Positions 7,974 through 16,577 of a stretch of 26,225 bases of DNA are shown in pieces. The notes under the pieces are model-generated. The model had not been told where the DNA came from. It did no database searches and saw nothing but the letters and a program-made list of their open reading frames with translations. The stretch spans positions 1 to 26,225 of the forward strand of contig JADFUQ010000367.1 in assembly GCA_015222065.1 (NCBI GenBank). The letters are read 5' to 3'. The DNA is from Bacteroidota bacterium. Its GTDB lineage: Bacteria > Bacteroidota > Bacteroidia > Bacteroidales > VadinHA17. A program made the position numbers and the translations under genes. Within the stretch, counting starts at the first letter, position 1. Each line of letters begins with the position of its first letter.

Positions 7974-8909
7974 TTAGAACAGGTTCATATTATCCAGAAC
8001 ACCCATGACATTTTTAACAGCGTTAGAAGATGCTGTTAAAAGTTGTTTCTCTTCATCGTTAAGAGCAACCTCGATTATTTCTTCGATACCTTCTTTCCCA
8101 AGTTTTACCGGCACTCCGAGGAAAACATCTTTCATTCCGTATTCACCTTTCAACTCAACGCAAACAGGAAGAATTCTGTGCTGATTGCGTACAATAGATT
8201 CAACCATTTGTGCAACTGCAGCTCCCGGTGCATACCATGCTGAAGTTCCCTGAAGTTTTACTATCTCTCCACCACCACCACGGGTTCTTTGCACAATTGC
8301 TTCAATCTTCTCTTTATCAAGAAATTGGGAAAGAGGAATTCCGCTAACAGTTGTATAGCTTGGTAACGGAACCATTGTATCGCCGTGTCCGCCAAGCAAT
8401 AATGTCTGGATATCGCGTGTTGAGACATTTAATTCTGCAGCCACAAATGCTTTAAGCCTTGATGTATCGAGAATACCTGCCATACCGAAAACCTGGTTCC
8501 GGTTTTTCTTTGAAACCAGACTGGCAGTATATGTCATAACATCCAGCGGATTAGCTACTACAATAATAATAGCATCGGGGGAATACTTGACAGCTTTCTC
8601 AGTAACATCTTTAACAATTTTTGCATTAGTCCCAATCAAATCGTCTCTTGACATTCCTGGTTTCCGGGGAACTCCCGAAGTGATAACAATAATATCCGAA
8701 TCCTTTGTTTTGGAATAATCGTTAGTTACACCAATTACACGGGTATCGGTTCCGTCAACCGGGGCTGTTTCCCACATATCCAGAGCTTTACCTTCAGCAA
8801 TACCTTCGATAATATCAACCAGAATAATTTCGTTTGCCAGCTCTTTACGAGCCATTACATCAGCACAAGTTGCACCAACATTGCCTGCGCCTATTACAGT
8901 AATTTTCAT
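7974..8909 (-). CDS. mdh: Malate dehydrogenase, NAD-dependent (LDH-like class)
   Basis: 311 residues, the usual length for the lactate-dehydrogenase-like bacterial malate dehydrogenases. The NAD loop GAGNVG is at 7-12 with Asp32 closing the second strand. The substrate-binding arginines are R82 and R88 in VPRKPGMSRDD and R151 in LDTSRLK; R82 within VPRKPGMSR indicates malate rather than lactate specificity. The catalytic His175 lies in GGHGDTMVPL. It oxidises malate to oxaloacetate in the cytosol (TCA cycle, or reductive direction to fumarate/succinate in fermenting Bacteroidota). It appears to be a single-gene transcript: repeat B copy 1 lies upstream and a strong terminator lies downstream. 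No clear promoter element was recognised. Confidence 0.97.
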   Translation of the reverse strand: MKITVIGAGNVGATCADVMARKELANEIILVDIIEGIAEGKALDMWETAPVDGTDTRVIGVTNDYSKTKDSDIIVITSGVPRKPGMSRDDLIGTNAKIVKDVTEKAVKYSPDAIIIVVANPLDVMTYTASLVSKKNRNQVFGMAGILDTSRLKAFVAAELNVSTRDIQTLLLGGHGDTMVPLPSYTTVSGIPLSQFLDKEKIEAIVQRTRGGGGEIVKLQGTSAWYAPGAAVAQMVESIVRNQHRILPVCVELKGEYGMKDVFLGVPVKLGKEGIEEIIEVALNDEEKQLLTASSNAVKNVMGVLDNMNLF

Positions 8910-9019
8910 AATTGTTATATATTTTACAGGTTAGAATTTCATAATATTACTATTATCACAATATACTAATTAATGTTCATATAAAAATATGTTTTTCAAC
9001 TTGTTTTTATTTAAATATT

Positions 9020-9145
9020 GTAACTATTCAGTGTCTTAAGTTTGGAATGCCCAAAATGGTTAATTTCACTATACTTTGCATTATTAAGTCCACTGCTGAC
9101 TGTTGACTGTGGACTGCCAACTGTTGACTGCCGACTGATTAGTTA
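9020..9145. repeat. Dispersed intergenic repeat, family B copy 1, with GACTGTG-type tandem units
   Basis: Starts GTAACTATTCAGTGTCTT, followed by TTTGGAATG, contains TATACTTTGCATT, and ends in a run of 7-bp units (GACTGTT, GACTGTG, GACTGCC) closing with GACTGATTAGTTA. The same blocks in the same order occur at 16307-16471. It separates mdh from the TolC-like gene and reaches the base before the latter's stop codon. Confidence 0.7.
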
Positions 9146-10624
9146 TCAATCAACAAGTTTTGTAAAATCAGCCGATACCGGAAGGTCATTTTCAAAATCA
9201 TAAAGAGTAAGGCGTCTGACTGTATAAAAAAATGTCCAGTAGTTCCGCAATGCAGAAAGATATTCTCTTTTTGCTACATCTTTTTCCGTATCAGCAACAT
9301 TCAGATCAAGGACATCAATCTTGCCTATAAGGAATCGTTGCTTGGAAACCTCATAGCGTTTCTGGGCAATAGTATCAGCTTTAGCAGCTGAAAAAAGCTG
9401 ATCATCCTGCAGGTTAAATTGAGCAACATTAAGGAAGATATTTTGTTCGAAATCAACTCTTGCTTGCTGAACAGTTGTTTTAACAACTTCCTGGCTTGAT
9501 TGTGCCATCTTGTACCTGCCCTTGCCAAGCCCCCAGTCAACAATGGGCAATTCAATACCTATGCGCACCCTTTGCTGTGAAAGGGGATCAACATAAGCAT
9601 TTGAAAAATCGTCCGATCTCTGTGTTAATCCATATGTGGCAAAAAGGTCGGCATTTAGTCCCTTTTCAGATTTTGCTTCAGCAACATTCATTGCTGCTTC
9701 AAGAAGCTGTCTTTCCAAAAATAAAAGTTCAGGATTATTTTCATTAGCCTGGTTGATAGCTTTTTGCACATCAACTTCCAGTTCAGGTATTTCATCCGGG
9801 ATTATCAGTTCTATTTTTATGTTATCATTAAATCCGAGGAATGAGCGCATCTGGAATTCTCTTATCTGCAAATCGATACCTGCTTTACGAAGGTCATTCC
9901 CTGCATTAAGGAACCTAAGTTCCATCTGCAGCAGTTCGTCTTCAGCTATAGTCCCGATCTGGTATCTTCCCTGCGCTATTCTGAACAAGGTATCAGAGTT
10001 TGAATAATTAACCTTTGATATTTCAAGGTTTTGTTGTGCCAGTGCCAGATTAAAAAAAAGATTTACGCCTTTTAAATGTACATCTTCAAGATCGTTGAGA
10101 AAATCTTGCTTTGCCTCTTCGTATTTTAGAGGTTCAATCTTTTTCTCCCATTTAAAACTATTGTATCCTGAAATAGGCTGTATGAAACCTATGCTCACAG
10201 GAGTTGAGATATACTGGGAACTCCCGTCGGTTCCCAAAATATCAAATCGTGTTAAACCGGATTGCATAAAAATACTTCCCCCCGTTAGTCCGATATTTTG
10301 CGATAATGAAAGATTAAGGGATGAACTGTTAGTATTTTTTTCAACATATTGCTCCTGTCCGGTACTAAAATCGAATTCTTTTTCAAAAAGCCGATTATAA
10401 CTAGGGATGGTTCCCGAAAGAGTTAATGATGGACGGTATTTTGCAACATATGTTCGGAACTCCCAGTAGTTTGCCCGGAACCTGTGTTTGGCCATTATTG
10501 CATCCGGTGACTGGCTTCTGGCCAGTTCCAGAATTTCGTTTAATGTTAACTTTTCAATCTCTTGCGAGGAAACAGTGAAGAAACATACAATACTAAATAA
10601 GAGTAAAGTTATTTTTTTCAACAT
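9146..10624 (-). CDS. TolC-family outer-membrane efflux protein
   Basis: 492 residues with a cleavable signal peptide (about 1-20, hydrophobic LLLFSIVCFFTV then SSQ). The body has the OEP double repeat: long helices rich in Glu, Gln, Leu and Ala alternate with beta segments (for example TSSLNLSLSQNIGLTGGSIF and QQRVRIGIELPI, equivalent positions of the two repeats). This predicts a trimeric barrel with a periplasmic alpha tunnel. It is the last gene of an operon with the MacB-like permease (12 bp upstream) and the HlyD adaptor, so it would be the exit duct of a MacAB-TolC-like exporter. Its tail (FENDLPVSADFTKLVD) is well formed. The substrate is unknown. Confidence 0.9.
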   Translation of the reverse strand: MLKKITLLLFSIVCFFTVSSQEIEKLTLNEILELARSQSPDAIMAKHRFRANYWEFRTYVAKYRPSLTLSGTIPSYNRLFEKEFDFSTGQEQYVEKNTNSSSLNLSLSQNIGLTGGSIFMQSGLTRFDILGTDGSSQYISTPVSIGFIQPISGYNSFKWEKKIEPLKYEEAKQDFLNDLEDVHLKGVNLFFNLALAQQNLEISKVNYSNSDTLFRIAQGRYQIGTIAEDELLQMELRFLNAGNDLRKAGIDLQIREFQMRSFLGFNDNIKIELIIPDEIPELEVDVQKAINQANENNPELLFLERQLLEAAMNVAEAKSEKGLNADLFATYGLTQRSDDFSNAYVDPLSQQRVRIGIELPIVDWGLGKGRYKMAQSSQEVVKTTVQQARVDFEQNIFLNVAQFNLQDDQLFSAAKADTIAQKRYEVSKQRFLIGKIDVLDLNVADTEKDVAKREYLSALRNYWTFFYTVRRLTLYDFENDLPVSADFTKLVD

Positions 10625-10636
10625 TTTGGTTTGATT

Positions 10637-12001
10637 TTATTCGTAACGTAATGATTCAATCGGATCTTTCTCGGCAGCTCTTTTTGCCGGAGAATATCCA
10701 AAAATAACTCCAACGGCAGCAGATACTCCGAAAGCTATAAAAACCGAGAAAGGAGTAACAATAGTAAGTATTCCGGCAATCTGATCAATTAATTTGGATA
10801 TGAGAATCCCTAACACAACGCCAATAAAACCACCTGTAACACTTATTAAAATAGCTTCTGAAAGGAATTGAACAACAATATCCATTTTCTTGGCTCCGAT
10901 TGCCATTCTGGTACCGATTTCCTTGATCCTCTCCATAACGGAAGCAAACATGATATTCATAATCCCAATACCTCCAACCACCAGGGATATACTGGCAATA
11001 GCTCCAAGGACAATATTAAAAATATCTTTTGTTCTTTGTTGTTGTTTTAATAATAATTCAGGAACAATAATTTCAAAATCCTTTACTTCTGAGTGGCGTC
11101 TTTGTATCATTCTGCTCAAGACTTCAGTTGTAGGGACTATTTGTTCGGTTTCCTGAACCTGCGCAATGATCCTGTCCAGTTGGTTATAATTAGATTCGGC
11201 ACTTAATTGCGGCATACCACTCCTGGCCGCCCATGAACTATATTGGGATATACGATTAGCTGTATTGATAGTTTTTGAGTTGACCAGTGCCCGGTTTTGA
11301 AACCGCATCAACATGGTTTTTACCGGGATATATATATTATCGTTATAAACATTGACTCCGGTATTTTCAAAGGCTGTTAGTGAAAAGTCACCCTTCTCAA
11401 GAACACCGATTACTTTCAACCAGACATTGCCAAACTTCAGGTATTGGTTTATTGGATCGACTGTACGAAAAAATTTAGTTTCAATATTTGCGCCTATTAT
11501 ACAAACCTGTATCCCATGTTCTCCCTGGTAATTATTGAAATATGACCCTTTAATTATTCTTAAATTATAGAGCTCAAAATAGTCGTTTGAAACACCAATC
11601 ATTTTGGCCGGAAGTCTTTTTCCTCCATAAAGCACATATGAGTTCTGGGCAATTTCAGGACTTATCCGGTTAACGGAAGGAATAATCTGATCAATAGCCT
11701 CAACATCAAGAATAGTTAGTCCCCTTGAAAACTTTGATTGTTGTTTCTCTCCTTCCTCACCTCCTTCTCCATTCCCATTTGCATTGCTTTCTGCCCGTAT
11801 TATCGGGTTTATAACAATATTATTCACACCCACCATTTTTATCTGTTCCATAATTTCCTGTTGAGCACCTTTGCCAATAGCAAGCATACTTATAACCGCT
11901 GCAACTCCAAATATGATTCCCAATGCTGTTAGAACGGATTTGAGTTTATTCGTTAAAATTGATTCAACGGCAATTATAATATCGTGAAAATATCTTTTCA
12001 T
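10637..12001 (-). CDS. MacB-like ABC transporter permease (FtsX fold), without ATPase domain
   Basis: 454 residues with the MacB/FtsX layout. The N-terminal cytoplasmic helix and first membrane segment include LTALGIIFGVAAVISMLAIGKGA (about 25-47). A large periplasmic MacB_PCD domain follows, then three C-terminal helices with the FtsX signature (GGIGIMNIMFASVMERIKEIGTRMAIGAKK, the loop contacting the ATPase). It ends in AKRAAEKDPIESLRYE, typical for the family. A Gly/Glu-rich insert (about 75-88) follows the first periplasmic strand. MacB proteins use mechanotransmission: ATP hydrolysis moves the periplasmic domain to push substrate through the adaptor and TolC. Unlike E. coli MacB there is no N-terminal ATPase domain, and no ATPase gene lies in this operon. 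Confidence 0.92.
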   Translation of the reverse strand: MKRYFHDIIIAVESILTNKLKSVLTALGIIFGVAAVISMLAIGKGAQQEIMEQIKMVGVNNIVINPIIRAESNANGNGEGGEEGEKQQSKFSRGLTILDVEAIDQIIPSVNRISPEIAQNSYVLYGGKRLPAKMIGVSNDYFELYNLRIIKGSYFNNYQGEHGIQVCIIGANIETKFFRTVDPINQYLKFGNVWLKVIGVLEKGDFSLTAFENTGVNVYNDNIYIPVKTMLMRFQNRALVNSKTINTANRISQYSSWAARSGMPQLSAESNYNQLDRIIAQVQETEQIVPTTEVLSRMIQRRHSEVKDFEIIVPELLLKQQQRTKDIFNIVLGAIASISLVVGGIGIMNIMFASVMERIKEIGTRMAIGAKKMDIVVQFLSEAILISVTGGFIGVVLGILISKLIDQIAGILTIVTPFSVFIAFGVSAAVGVIFGYSPAKRAAEKDPIESLRYE

Positions 12002-12068
12002 GATCAGTGAAGATTAACAAATCTGTAAAAAAACCATTTTTTTTCCAACTTTGTAAATATCATTCTTT

Positions 12069-13433
12069 CTATTTTTTCATTCCCGAAGGCATTTTTACCT
12101 TCTTCCCTTCTTCAGCAGCTTCTTTGGCAGCTTCAGCCTTCTTAGCTTCCTCTTCAAGTCTTTTTTGTTCTTCTTTTTGCAAAATAACTTCAATAAGTTC
12201 TTCTCCCTGCGTTTTATACTTTTCAGGATTTTCGGGGATAGTTAAGAAAACCTTATCTTCTTCTTCAAGGCCCTGTTCAATAATGATTTCGTTTTCATTG
12301 GATTCACCGACAACAACAATCTGCTTCACCCCATTTTTTTTATACACAAAAGGAATACTATCATTGACATGAATAGCTTCAAGAGGTAAATACAAGACAT
12401 CCTCAAACGTGATTGTAATAATCTGGTTACTGGTTGTCATTCCCGGTCGAAGGATAGGGTCTGTTTCATTTACCTTGATTTTCACCTGAAATACTTTAGC
12501 ATCGGTATTGGGAAGTTGTTCACCGATATTTGCCACTTCGAACACCTGGCCTGTGTACTCTTTTTCAGGAAAGGCATCCACACCAATTCGAACTTCCTGT
12601 TCGGTTTTTATTTTACTAATATCTATTTCATTTATATAGGTTTCTGTGATCATTGAAGATAGATCAGGCAAGGTAGCAACTGTTAAATCCCAGGGAGATA
12701 TACTGGATCCGACTTTCCTTTTTTGGCCGCTCCACTCTTTATGATAAATAACCATTCCGGGAGAAGGAGCTTTCACTGTAAACTTTTCCAATATATCCAT
12801 CATTTCATCTCTCTGGCGCGTCTTTTTTGCCAAATCAATTTCTGTTTCCCGCATGTCAGCTTTTGCCTGTCTGACTTTTAATGCGTAGTTCTTTTTTGCC
12901 TGGTCAAAAGCTCGTCTTGATTTATCAAGTTCAATTGTTGCCCTTCGAATGGTAGCCGGTGGTTCGAATTTCGACTGCTCAAGGGTAATTTCTTTATCTT
13001 CCATCGCAAATTCAAGGTTGATCAGATCATCTCTTAAATTCCTTAACGAAATAGTGGTATCCAGTTTGGTTTTTAGAAGTTTTGATTCGGCTTGCTCCAA
13101 TTCATCAAGGATATCCTTTAACCGGCTATCTCCTTCCGACCGGTCCAGTTTTGCGACATAATCACCAGAGTCAACAACAGTCCCTTCCGGTATCAGATCC
13201 TGAATTTTTATCTGATATAACCGTACCATTCTCAGCTCAGCAGGTGCTGAAATCTGTTCCGAATTTTCAGCCTGCAATTCGCCTGTTGTTGTGACTACGA
13301 TTTCAAAATCTCCCCTTTTAACCTCTACTTCGAGTTGTGTTATATCTTCATCACTTGTTATCTTATTAAAAATGACAACTGAAATAATCAGAACTACAAT
13401 TGCACTAATAGAAATATAAATAAGTTTTTTCAT
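12069..13433 (-). CDS. Periplasmic adaptor (HlyD/MacA-like membrane fusion protein)
   Basis: The preferred ATG at 13433 gives 454 residues; a TTG three codons upstream is also open but less likely. One N-terminal membrane anchor (about 4-23) precedes a barrel/lipoyl segment (RGDFEIVVTTTGELQAENSE). A long helical hairpin rich in charged residues (about 95-215) follows, then the second lipoyl half and the membrane-proximal domains (VRIGVDAFPEKEYTGQV, RPGMTTSNQIITI). The Glu/Lys/Ala tail after about residue 415 is probably disordered. It is the first gene of the adaptor-permease-TolC operon, 67 bp ahead of the permease. The adaptor bridges the inner-membrane permease and outer-membrane channel in the periplasm. 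No clear promoter was found in the 142 bp separating it from glmM. Confidence 0.9.
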   Translation of the reverse strand: MKKLIYISISAIVVLIISVVIFNKITSDEDITQLEVEVKRGDFEIVVTTTGELQAENSEQISAPAELRMVRLYQIKIQDLIPEGTVVDSGDYVAKLDRSEGDSRLKDILDELEQAESKLLKTKLDTTISLRNLRDDLINLEFAMEDKEITLEQSKFEPPATIRRATIELDKSRRAFDQAKKNYALKVRQAKADMRETEIDLAKKTRQRDEMMDILEKFTVKAPSPGMVIYHKEWSGQKRKVGSSISPWDLTVATLPDLSSMITETYINEIDISKIKTEQEVRIGVDAFPEKEYTGQVFEVANIGEQLPNTDAKVFQVKIKVNETDPILRPGMTTSNQIITITFEDVLYLPLEAIHVNDSIPFVYKKNGVKQIVVVGESNENEIIIEQGLEEEDKVFLTIPENPEKYKTQGEELIEVILQKEEQKRLEEEAKKAEAAKEAAEEGKKVKMPSGMKK

Positions 13434-13575
13434 GCGTATCAATAGATTAAACTGTGATTAATGAAATTTTAGATTTATTCACGAATATAAGAAAATGATT
13501 CAATTAGTTTCTTTTTATTTAACAATTTTTAACAATCCTAAAACCTATTACCCTCTTATCCTTAGCCTTAGCCTT

Positions 13576-14973
13576 TTAAATATTTCGCGAAGCTATGTTC
13601 TTATCGATCCTGTTCATCAACATATCTGATAACTCCCTGGCATCCCCTGATGTTTTCCCTTCAGCAATTAGTCTGATAATTGGCTCGGTATTAGATTTCC
13701 TCAAATGAACCCATCCGTTTGGAAAGTCAATTCTGACTCCATCAATTAAATTTATGGGAAATTCCTTATAATCATAACTAATATCTTCTAATAACCGGTC
13801 AACATTTATTTCAGGTGTTAATTGTATTTTTCTTTTTAGTATATGGTAATCCGGGTAGATGGTCCTCAGGGCTGAACATGATTTCCCTGACCTTACAAGA
13901 TGTGACAAGAATAAACCTATACCTACTAAAGCATCTCTGCCATAATGCAAATCAGGATATATAACCCCCCCATTTCCTTCTCCTCCTATAACAGCATTTT
14001 TTTCTTTCATTACATGTATAACATTCACCTCACCAACAGCAGCAGCAAAATACTTACCTCCGTATTGTTCTGTAATATCTTTCAGAGCCATGCTGGAAGA
14101 AAGGTTTGAAACAGTATTTCCCTTTTTATGATTAAGAATATGGTCTGCAATAGCAACAAGAGTATATTCTTCACCAAACATCATGCCATTCTCATCAACA
14201 ATTGCAAGACGGTCAACATCAGGGTCCACCACAAATCCCAGGTCACTGCCGGTTTCTTTTACTTTCTTAGAAATGGCAGTCAGGTTTTCCGGCACCGGCT
14301 CAGGATTATGAGGGAAAATGCCCGTTGGTGAGCAATATAATTCAACAACTTCTTTTACGCCCAACGCTTTTAATAATTCAGGTATCACAATGCCTCCAAC
14401 AGAGTTGACACAATCAACAACTATTTTTAGTCCGGCGTTTCTTATCGATTCCCGATCTACAAGATCAAGCTTCAGAATTTTGTCAATATGGAGATCATTA
14501 TAATTATTTGCAGTTATTTTCCCTAACTGATCTGCCTGAGAAAATTCAAATTTTTCTTTATCTGCAAGCTCTATAACTTCAGTTCCATCTCTGGCAGTAA
14601 TAAACTCACCCTTATTGTTTAATAGCTTTAGTGCATTCCACTGTCCCGGGTTATGGCTGGCAGTAAGAATAATACCTCCATCCGCATTTTCCGTTTGAAC
14701 TGCCAGTTCCACAGTTGGAGTAGTTGCGAGACCAATATTTACCACATCTATCCCGAGCGCTATCAAGGTTCCGTTAACCACATGGTTTACCATCTCTCCC
14801 GATACCCTGGCATCTCTGCCTACAACCATCTTTATTCTTTTATTATCAGACTCCTTAGATATCCAGGTGCCGAAAGCAGCAGTAAACTTTACAATATCCA
14901 ATGGATTTAACCCCTCACCGGGTTTTCCTCCTATTGTTCCACGAATTCCAGAAATAGATTTTATCAATGTCAT
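13576..14973 (-). CDS. glmM: Phosphoglucosamine mutase / phosphohexomutase
   Basis: 465 residues of the alpha-D-phosphohexomutase family. The phosphoserine loop TASHNP has Ser106 as the catalytic residue. The metal loop DPDVDR supplies D250, D252 and D254, the sugar-binding loop GGEGNGG spans 330-336, and the C-terminal phosphate-binding loop RKSNTEP spans 425-431. GlmM makes glucosamine-1-phosphate for peptidoglycan and lipopolysaccharide, and Bacteroidota proteins of this type are generally called GlmM. TASHNP, rather than the ISASHNP common in classical GlmM, leaves phosphomannomutase or phosphoglucomutase as alternatives. It is transcribed away from the RluB-type gene across a 512-bp gap filled mainly by repeat family A copy 2. 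No usual neighbours such as cdaA or ftsH are present. Confidence 0.85.
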   Translation of the reverse strand: MTLIKSISGIRGTIGGKPGEGLNPLDIVKFTAAFGTWISKESDNKRIKMVVGRDARVSGEMVNHVVNGTLIALGIDVVNIGLATTPTVELAVQTENADGGIILTASHNPGQWNALKLLNNKGEFITARDGTEVIELADKEKFEFSQADQLGKITANNYNDLHIDKILKLDLVDRESIRNAGLKIVVDCVNSVGGIVIPELLKALGVKEVVELYCSPTGIFPHNPEPVPENLTAISKKVKETGSDLGFVVDPDVDRLAIVDENGMMFGEEYTLVAIADHILNHKKGNTVSNLSSSMALKDITEQYGGKYFAAAVGEVNVIHVMKEKNAVIGGEGNGGVIYPDLHYGRDALVGIGLFLSHLVRSGKSCSALRTIYPDYHILKRKIQLTPEINVDRLLEDISYDYKEFPINLIDGVRIDFPNGWVHLRKSNTEPIIRLIAEGKTSGDARELSDMLMNRIDKNIASRNI

Positions 14974-15018
14974 ATTTCAATTTTTAATTAAAAAAATGTT
15001 GGTTTCTTTTTTAATAGT

Positions 15019-15386
15019 TAGTGTCTTTCAAAATAATCAAATAAATTTTATTAAAGCACCAAATGGTAAATAACAAATAGCAAAATACAAATAACAAATA
15101 AAATCCAATTAACAAAAAATCAAAACAGAATTCACCACTATATTGGTTTTATATCTTTATTTTTATTCTTTTTCGAATATTGGGATTTGATATTTATTTA
15201 TTCACAAAATAATTAATTTTCAAAGGTGTTCATGAGACCACTTCGTTCAGTTGATATTTGGTGCTTGTCATTTGTAATTTATTTATTATTCGGTGCTTGT
15301 TATTTGTAATTTATTTTCAATTCGGTGCTTGTTATTTGTGATTTTTACTATTTATTTAAACTTTAGGACTTTATAGACGGGCTCTA
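15019..15386. repeat. Dispersed intergenic repeat, family A copy 2 (expanded)
   Basis: Most of the glmM-rluB gap. The right end, read on the minus strand, begins TAGAGCCCGTCTATAAAGTC and matches copies 1 and 3 closely; the left end (TAGTGTCTTTC...) is more diverged. The stretch 15053-15204 is nearly identical to 17505-17658 in copy 3. This copy has about 135 extra bases, including three tandem units starting GGTGCTTGT at 15260, 15292 and 15324 (exact 32-bp period). Confidence 0.75.
15256..15350. repeat. Three-unit 32-bp tandem repeat inside family A copy 2
   Basis: Units begin at 15260, 15292 and 15324 with GGTGCTTGT, then C or T, ATTTGT, A or G, ATTT. The right-arm motif of the family is present once in the other copies, so it has been tandemly amplified here. 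Confidence 0.75.
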
Positions 15387-15446
15387 GTTATTGGTTTCTA
15401 ACATTCCGGAACAACTACAATAAATAACTAATTTCTGTAAAAGTAC

Positions 15447-15454
15447 TATCTTTG
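15447..15454 (+). promoter_or_regulatory. -7 promoter element of the RluB-type gene
   Basis: TATCTTTG is an exact TAnnTTTG match, 31 bp before the ATG at 15486, giving a leader of about 25 nt. No good TTTG is seen at the -33 position. Confidence 0.5.
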
Positions 15455-15485
15455 TGCAATAAATTATATATCCGGCAACAACTTA

Positions 15486-16292
15486 ATGAAAACAATCAGA
15501 CATAATACAGAAAAAAACGGTCAAAAACAACCATTTGAAAAACAAAAAAGAAATGAGAATTACCCCGGAAAAGATACAACTATCAGGTTAAATAAATATA
15601 TAGCTTATACAGGATTATGTTCACGCCGTGATGCAGATGAATTAATAAAGACAGGGAAAATTTCAGTAAATGGGAAAATTGTTACTGAAATGGGCATAAA
15701 AATAGATCAGAGTGATACAGTAAAATACAAAGGGAAAAAACTTCGTAAAGAGAGCAAAGTATATATCCTTCTAAACAAACCCAGGGATTATATTACTACA
15801 ATGGATGATCCTAAAAACAGAAAAACAGTTTACGATCTGGTAAGGAAAGCATGTCCGGAACGTTTATATCCGGTGGGAAGACTCGATAGAAATACTACCG
15901 GCGTATTACTGCTTACCAATGATGGCGAACTGACTAAAGTACTATCACACCCGAGATATAATAAGAAAAAGATATATCACGTATTTCTTGATAAAGATTT
16001 AACCGTAAATGACATGGATAAAATTGTTGAAGGGATTACACTGGATGATGGGTTAGTCCATGTTGATGCTATCACATATCCCAAATTTGATGACAAGAAG
16101 CAAGTTGGTCTGGAGATCCATTCGGGAAGAAACCGGATAGTAAGAAGGATATTCGAGCACCTTGGATACAAAATCGAAAAGCTGGACCGTGTATATTTTG
16201 CAGGACTTACCAAAAAGAATCTTTCGCGAGGCAAGTGGAGATTTTTGTCACAGAAAGAAATAGCCATACTAAAAACGGGTGCATATAAGTAA
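15486..16292 (+). CDS. rluB: Pseudouridine synthase, RsuA/RluB family (23S rRNA)
   Basis: 268 residues. A basic, Lys/Gln-rich N-terminal tail of about 32 residues precedes an S4 RNA-binding domain (about 33-80, IRLNKYIAYTGLCSRRDADELI). The synthase domain has the family signature GRLDRNTTGVLLLTNDG, with catalytic Asp134, then LSHPRYNKKKIYHV and GRNRIVRRIFEHLGY. Enzymes of this branch with an S4 domain modify a uridine in the 23S rRNA peptidyl-transferase region (RluB) or helix 35 (RluE), or 16S U516 (RsuA). The motif pattern and length fit RluB best, but the target is inferred. It heads a plus-strand run with era and der, all acting on ribosome maturation, though 285 bp and 311 bp gaps filled with repeats argue for separate promoters. 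Confidence 0.88.
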   Translation: MKTIRHNTEKNGQKQPFEKQKRNENYPGKDTTIRLNKYIAYTGLCSRRDADELIKTGKISVNGKIVTEMGIKIDQSDTVKYKGKKLRKESKVYILLNKPRDYITTMDDPKNRKTVYDLVRKACPERLYPVGRLDRNTTGVLLLTNDGELTKVLSHPRYNKKKIYHVFLDKDLTVNDMDKIVEGITLDDGLVHVDAITYPKFDDKKQVGLEIHSGRNRIVRRIFEHLGYKIEKLDRVYFAGLTKKNLSRGKWRFLSQKEIAILKTGAYK

Positions 16293-16306
16293 TTATTTAA
16301 TTTTTC

Positions 16307-16471
16307 GTAACTATTCAGTGTCTTTAGTTTGGAATGACTAAATGAAGAAGTGTCTAAAGTTATAAGTGACTAAAGTGACTAAAATGCTAAAATGTCGAAA
16401 GTTTTAGGCTAATCTCATTATACTTTGCATTTTTGCCGACTGTGGACTGTGGACTGCCGACTGATTAGTTA
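16307..16471. repeat. Dispersed intergenic repeat, family B copy 2
   Basis: Same order of blocks as 9020-9145: GTAACTATTCAGTGTCTTT, TTTGGAATG, TATACTTTGCATT, then GACTGTG/GACTGCC units and CTGATTAGTTA. The middle differs: it carries a run of GTGACTAAA-like units (about 16339-16400) absent from copy 1. The orientation is the same on the plus strand. Confidence 0.7.
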
Positions 16472-16547
16472 CAATTTTTCTATACAGAAACTAACGTTAA
16501 AGTTTTCTCATATTATTCATTTTCATAAAACAATTGATAATTTTGTT

Positions 16548-16555
16548 TTACAATT
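16548..16555 (+). promoter_or_regulatory. -7 promoter element of era
   Basis: TAATTTTG matches TAnnTTTG 23 bp before the chosen era start (16578), just downstream of repeat B copy 2. This supports the shorter start. The -33 element is weak. Confidence 0.45.
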
Positions 16556-16577
16556 CAGTTTAATTATAGTTTGTATC

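Noticed and set aside
9636..10007. 123-codon plus-strand frame opposite the TolC-like gene
   Set aside because: Composition is Ser-rich as expected for the reverse strand of a coding frame, there is no family, and it lies fully within a well-supported gene. The same holds for the other frames opposite secDF, glmM, MacB-like permease and HlyD.
13434..13442. TTG start three codons before the HlyD adaptor ATG
   Set aside because: The ATG at 13433 gives a normal short charged N-terminus before the membrane anchor, and a TTG start is less likely.
15256..15350. Possible CRISPR-like array
   Set aside because: Spacing is regular at 32 bp, but the units themselves fill nearly all of it, the intervals are not unique spacers, and no cas genes are present.
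16425..16577. Longer Era reading frame starting at 16425
   Set aside because: The extra 51 residues come from repeat family B and do not resemble Era. The ATG at 16578 gives the normal family length and has a -7 element just upstream.
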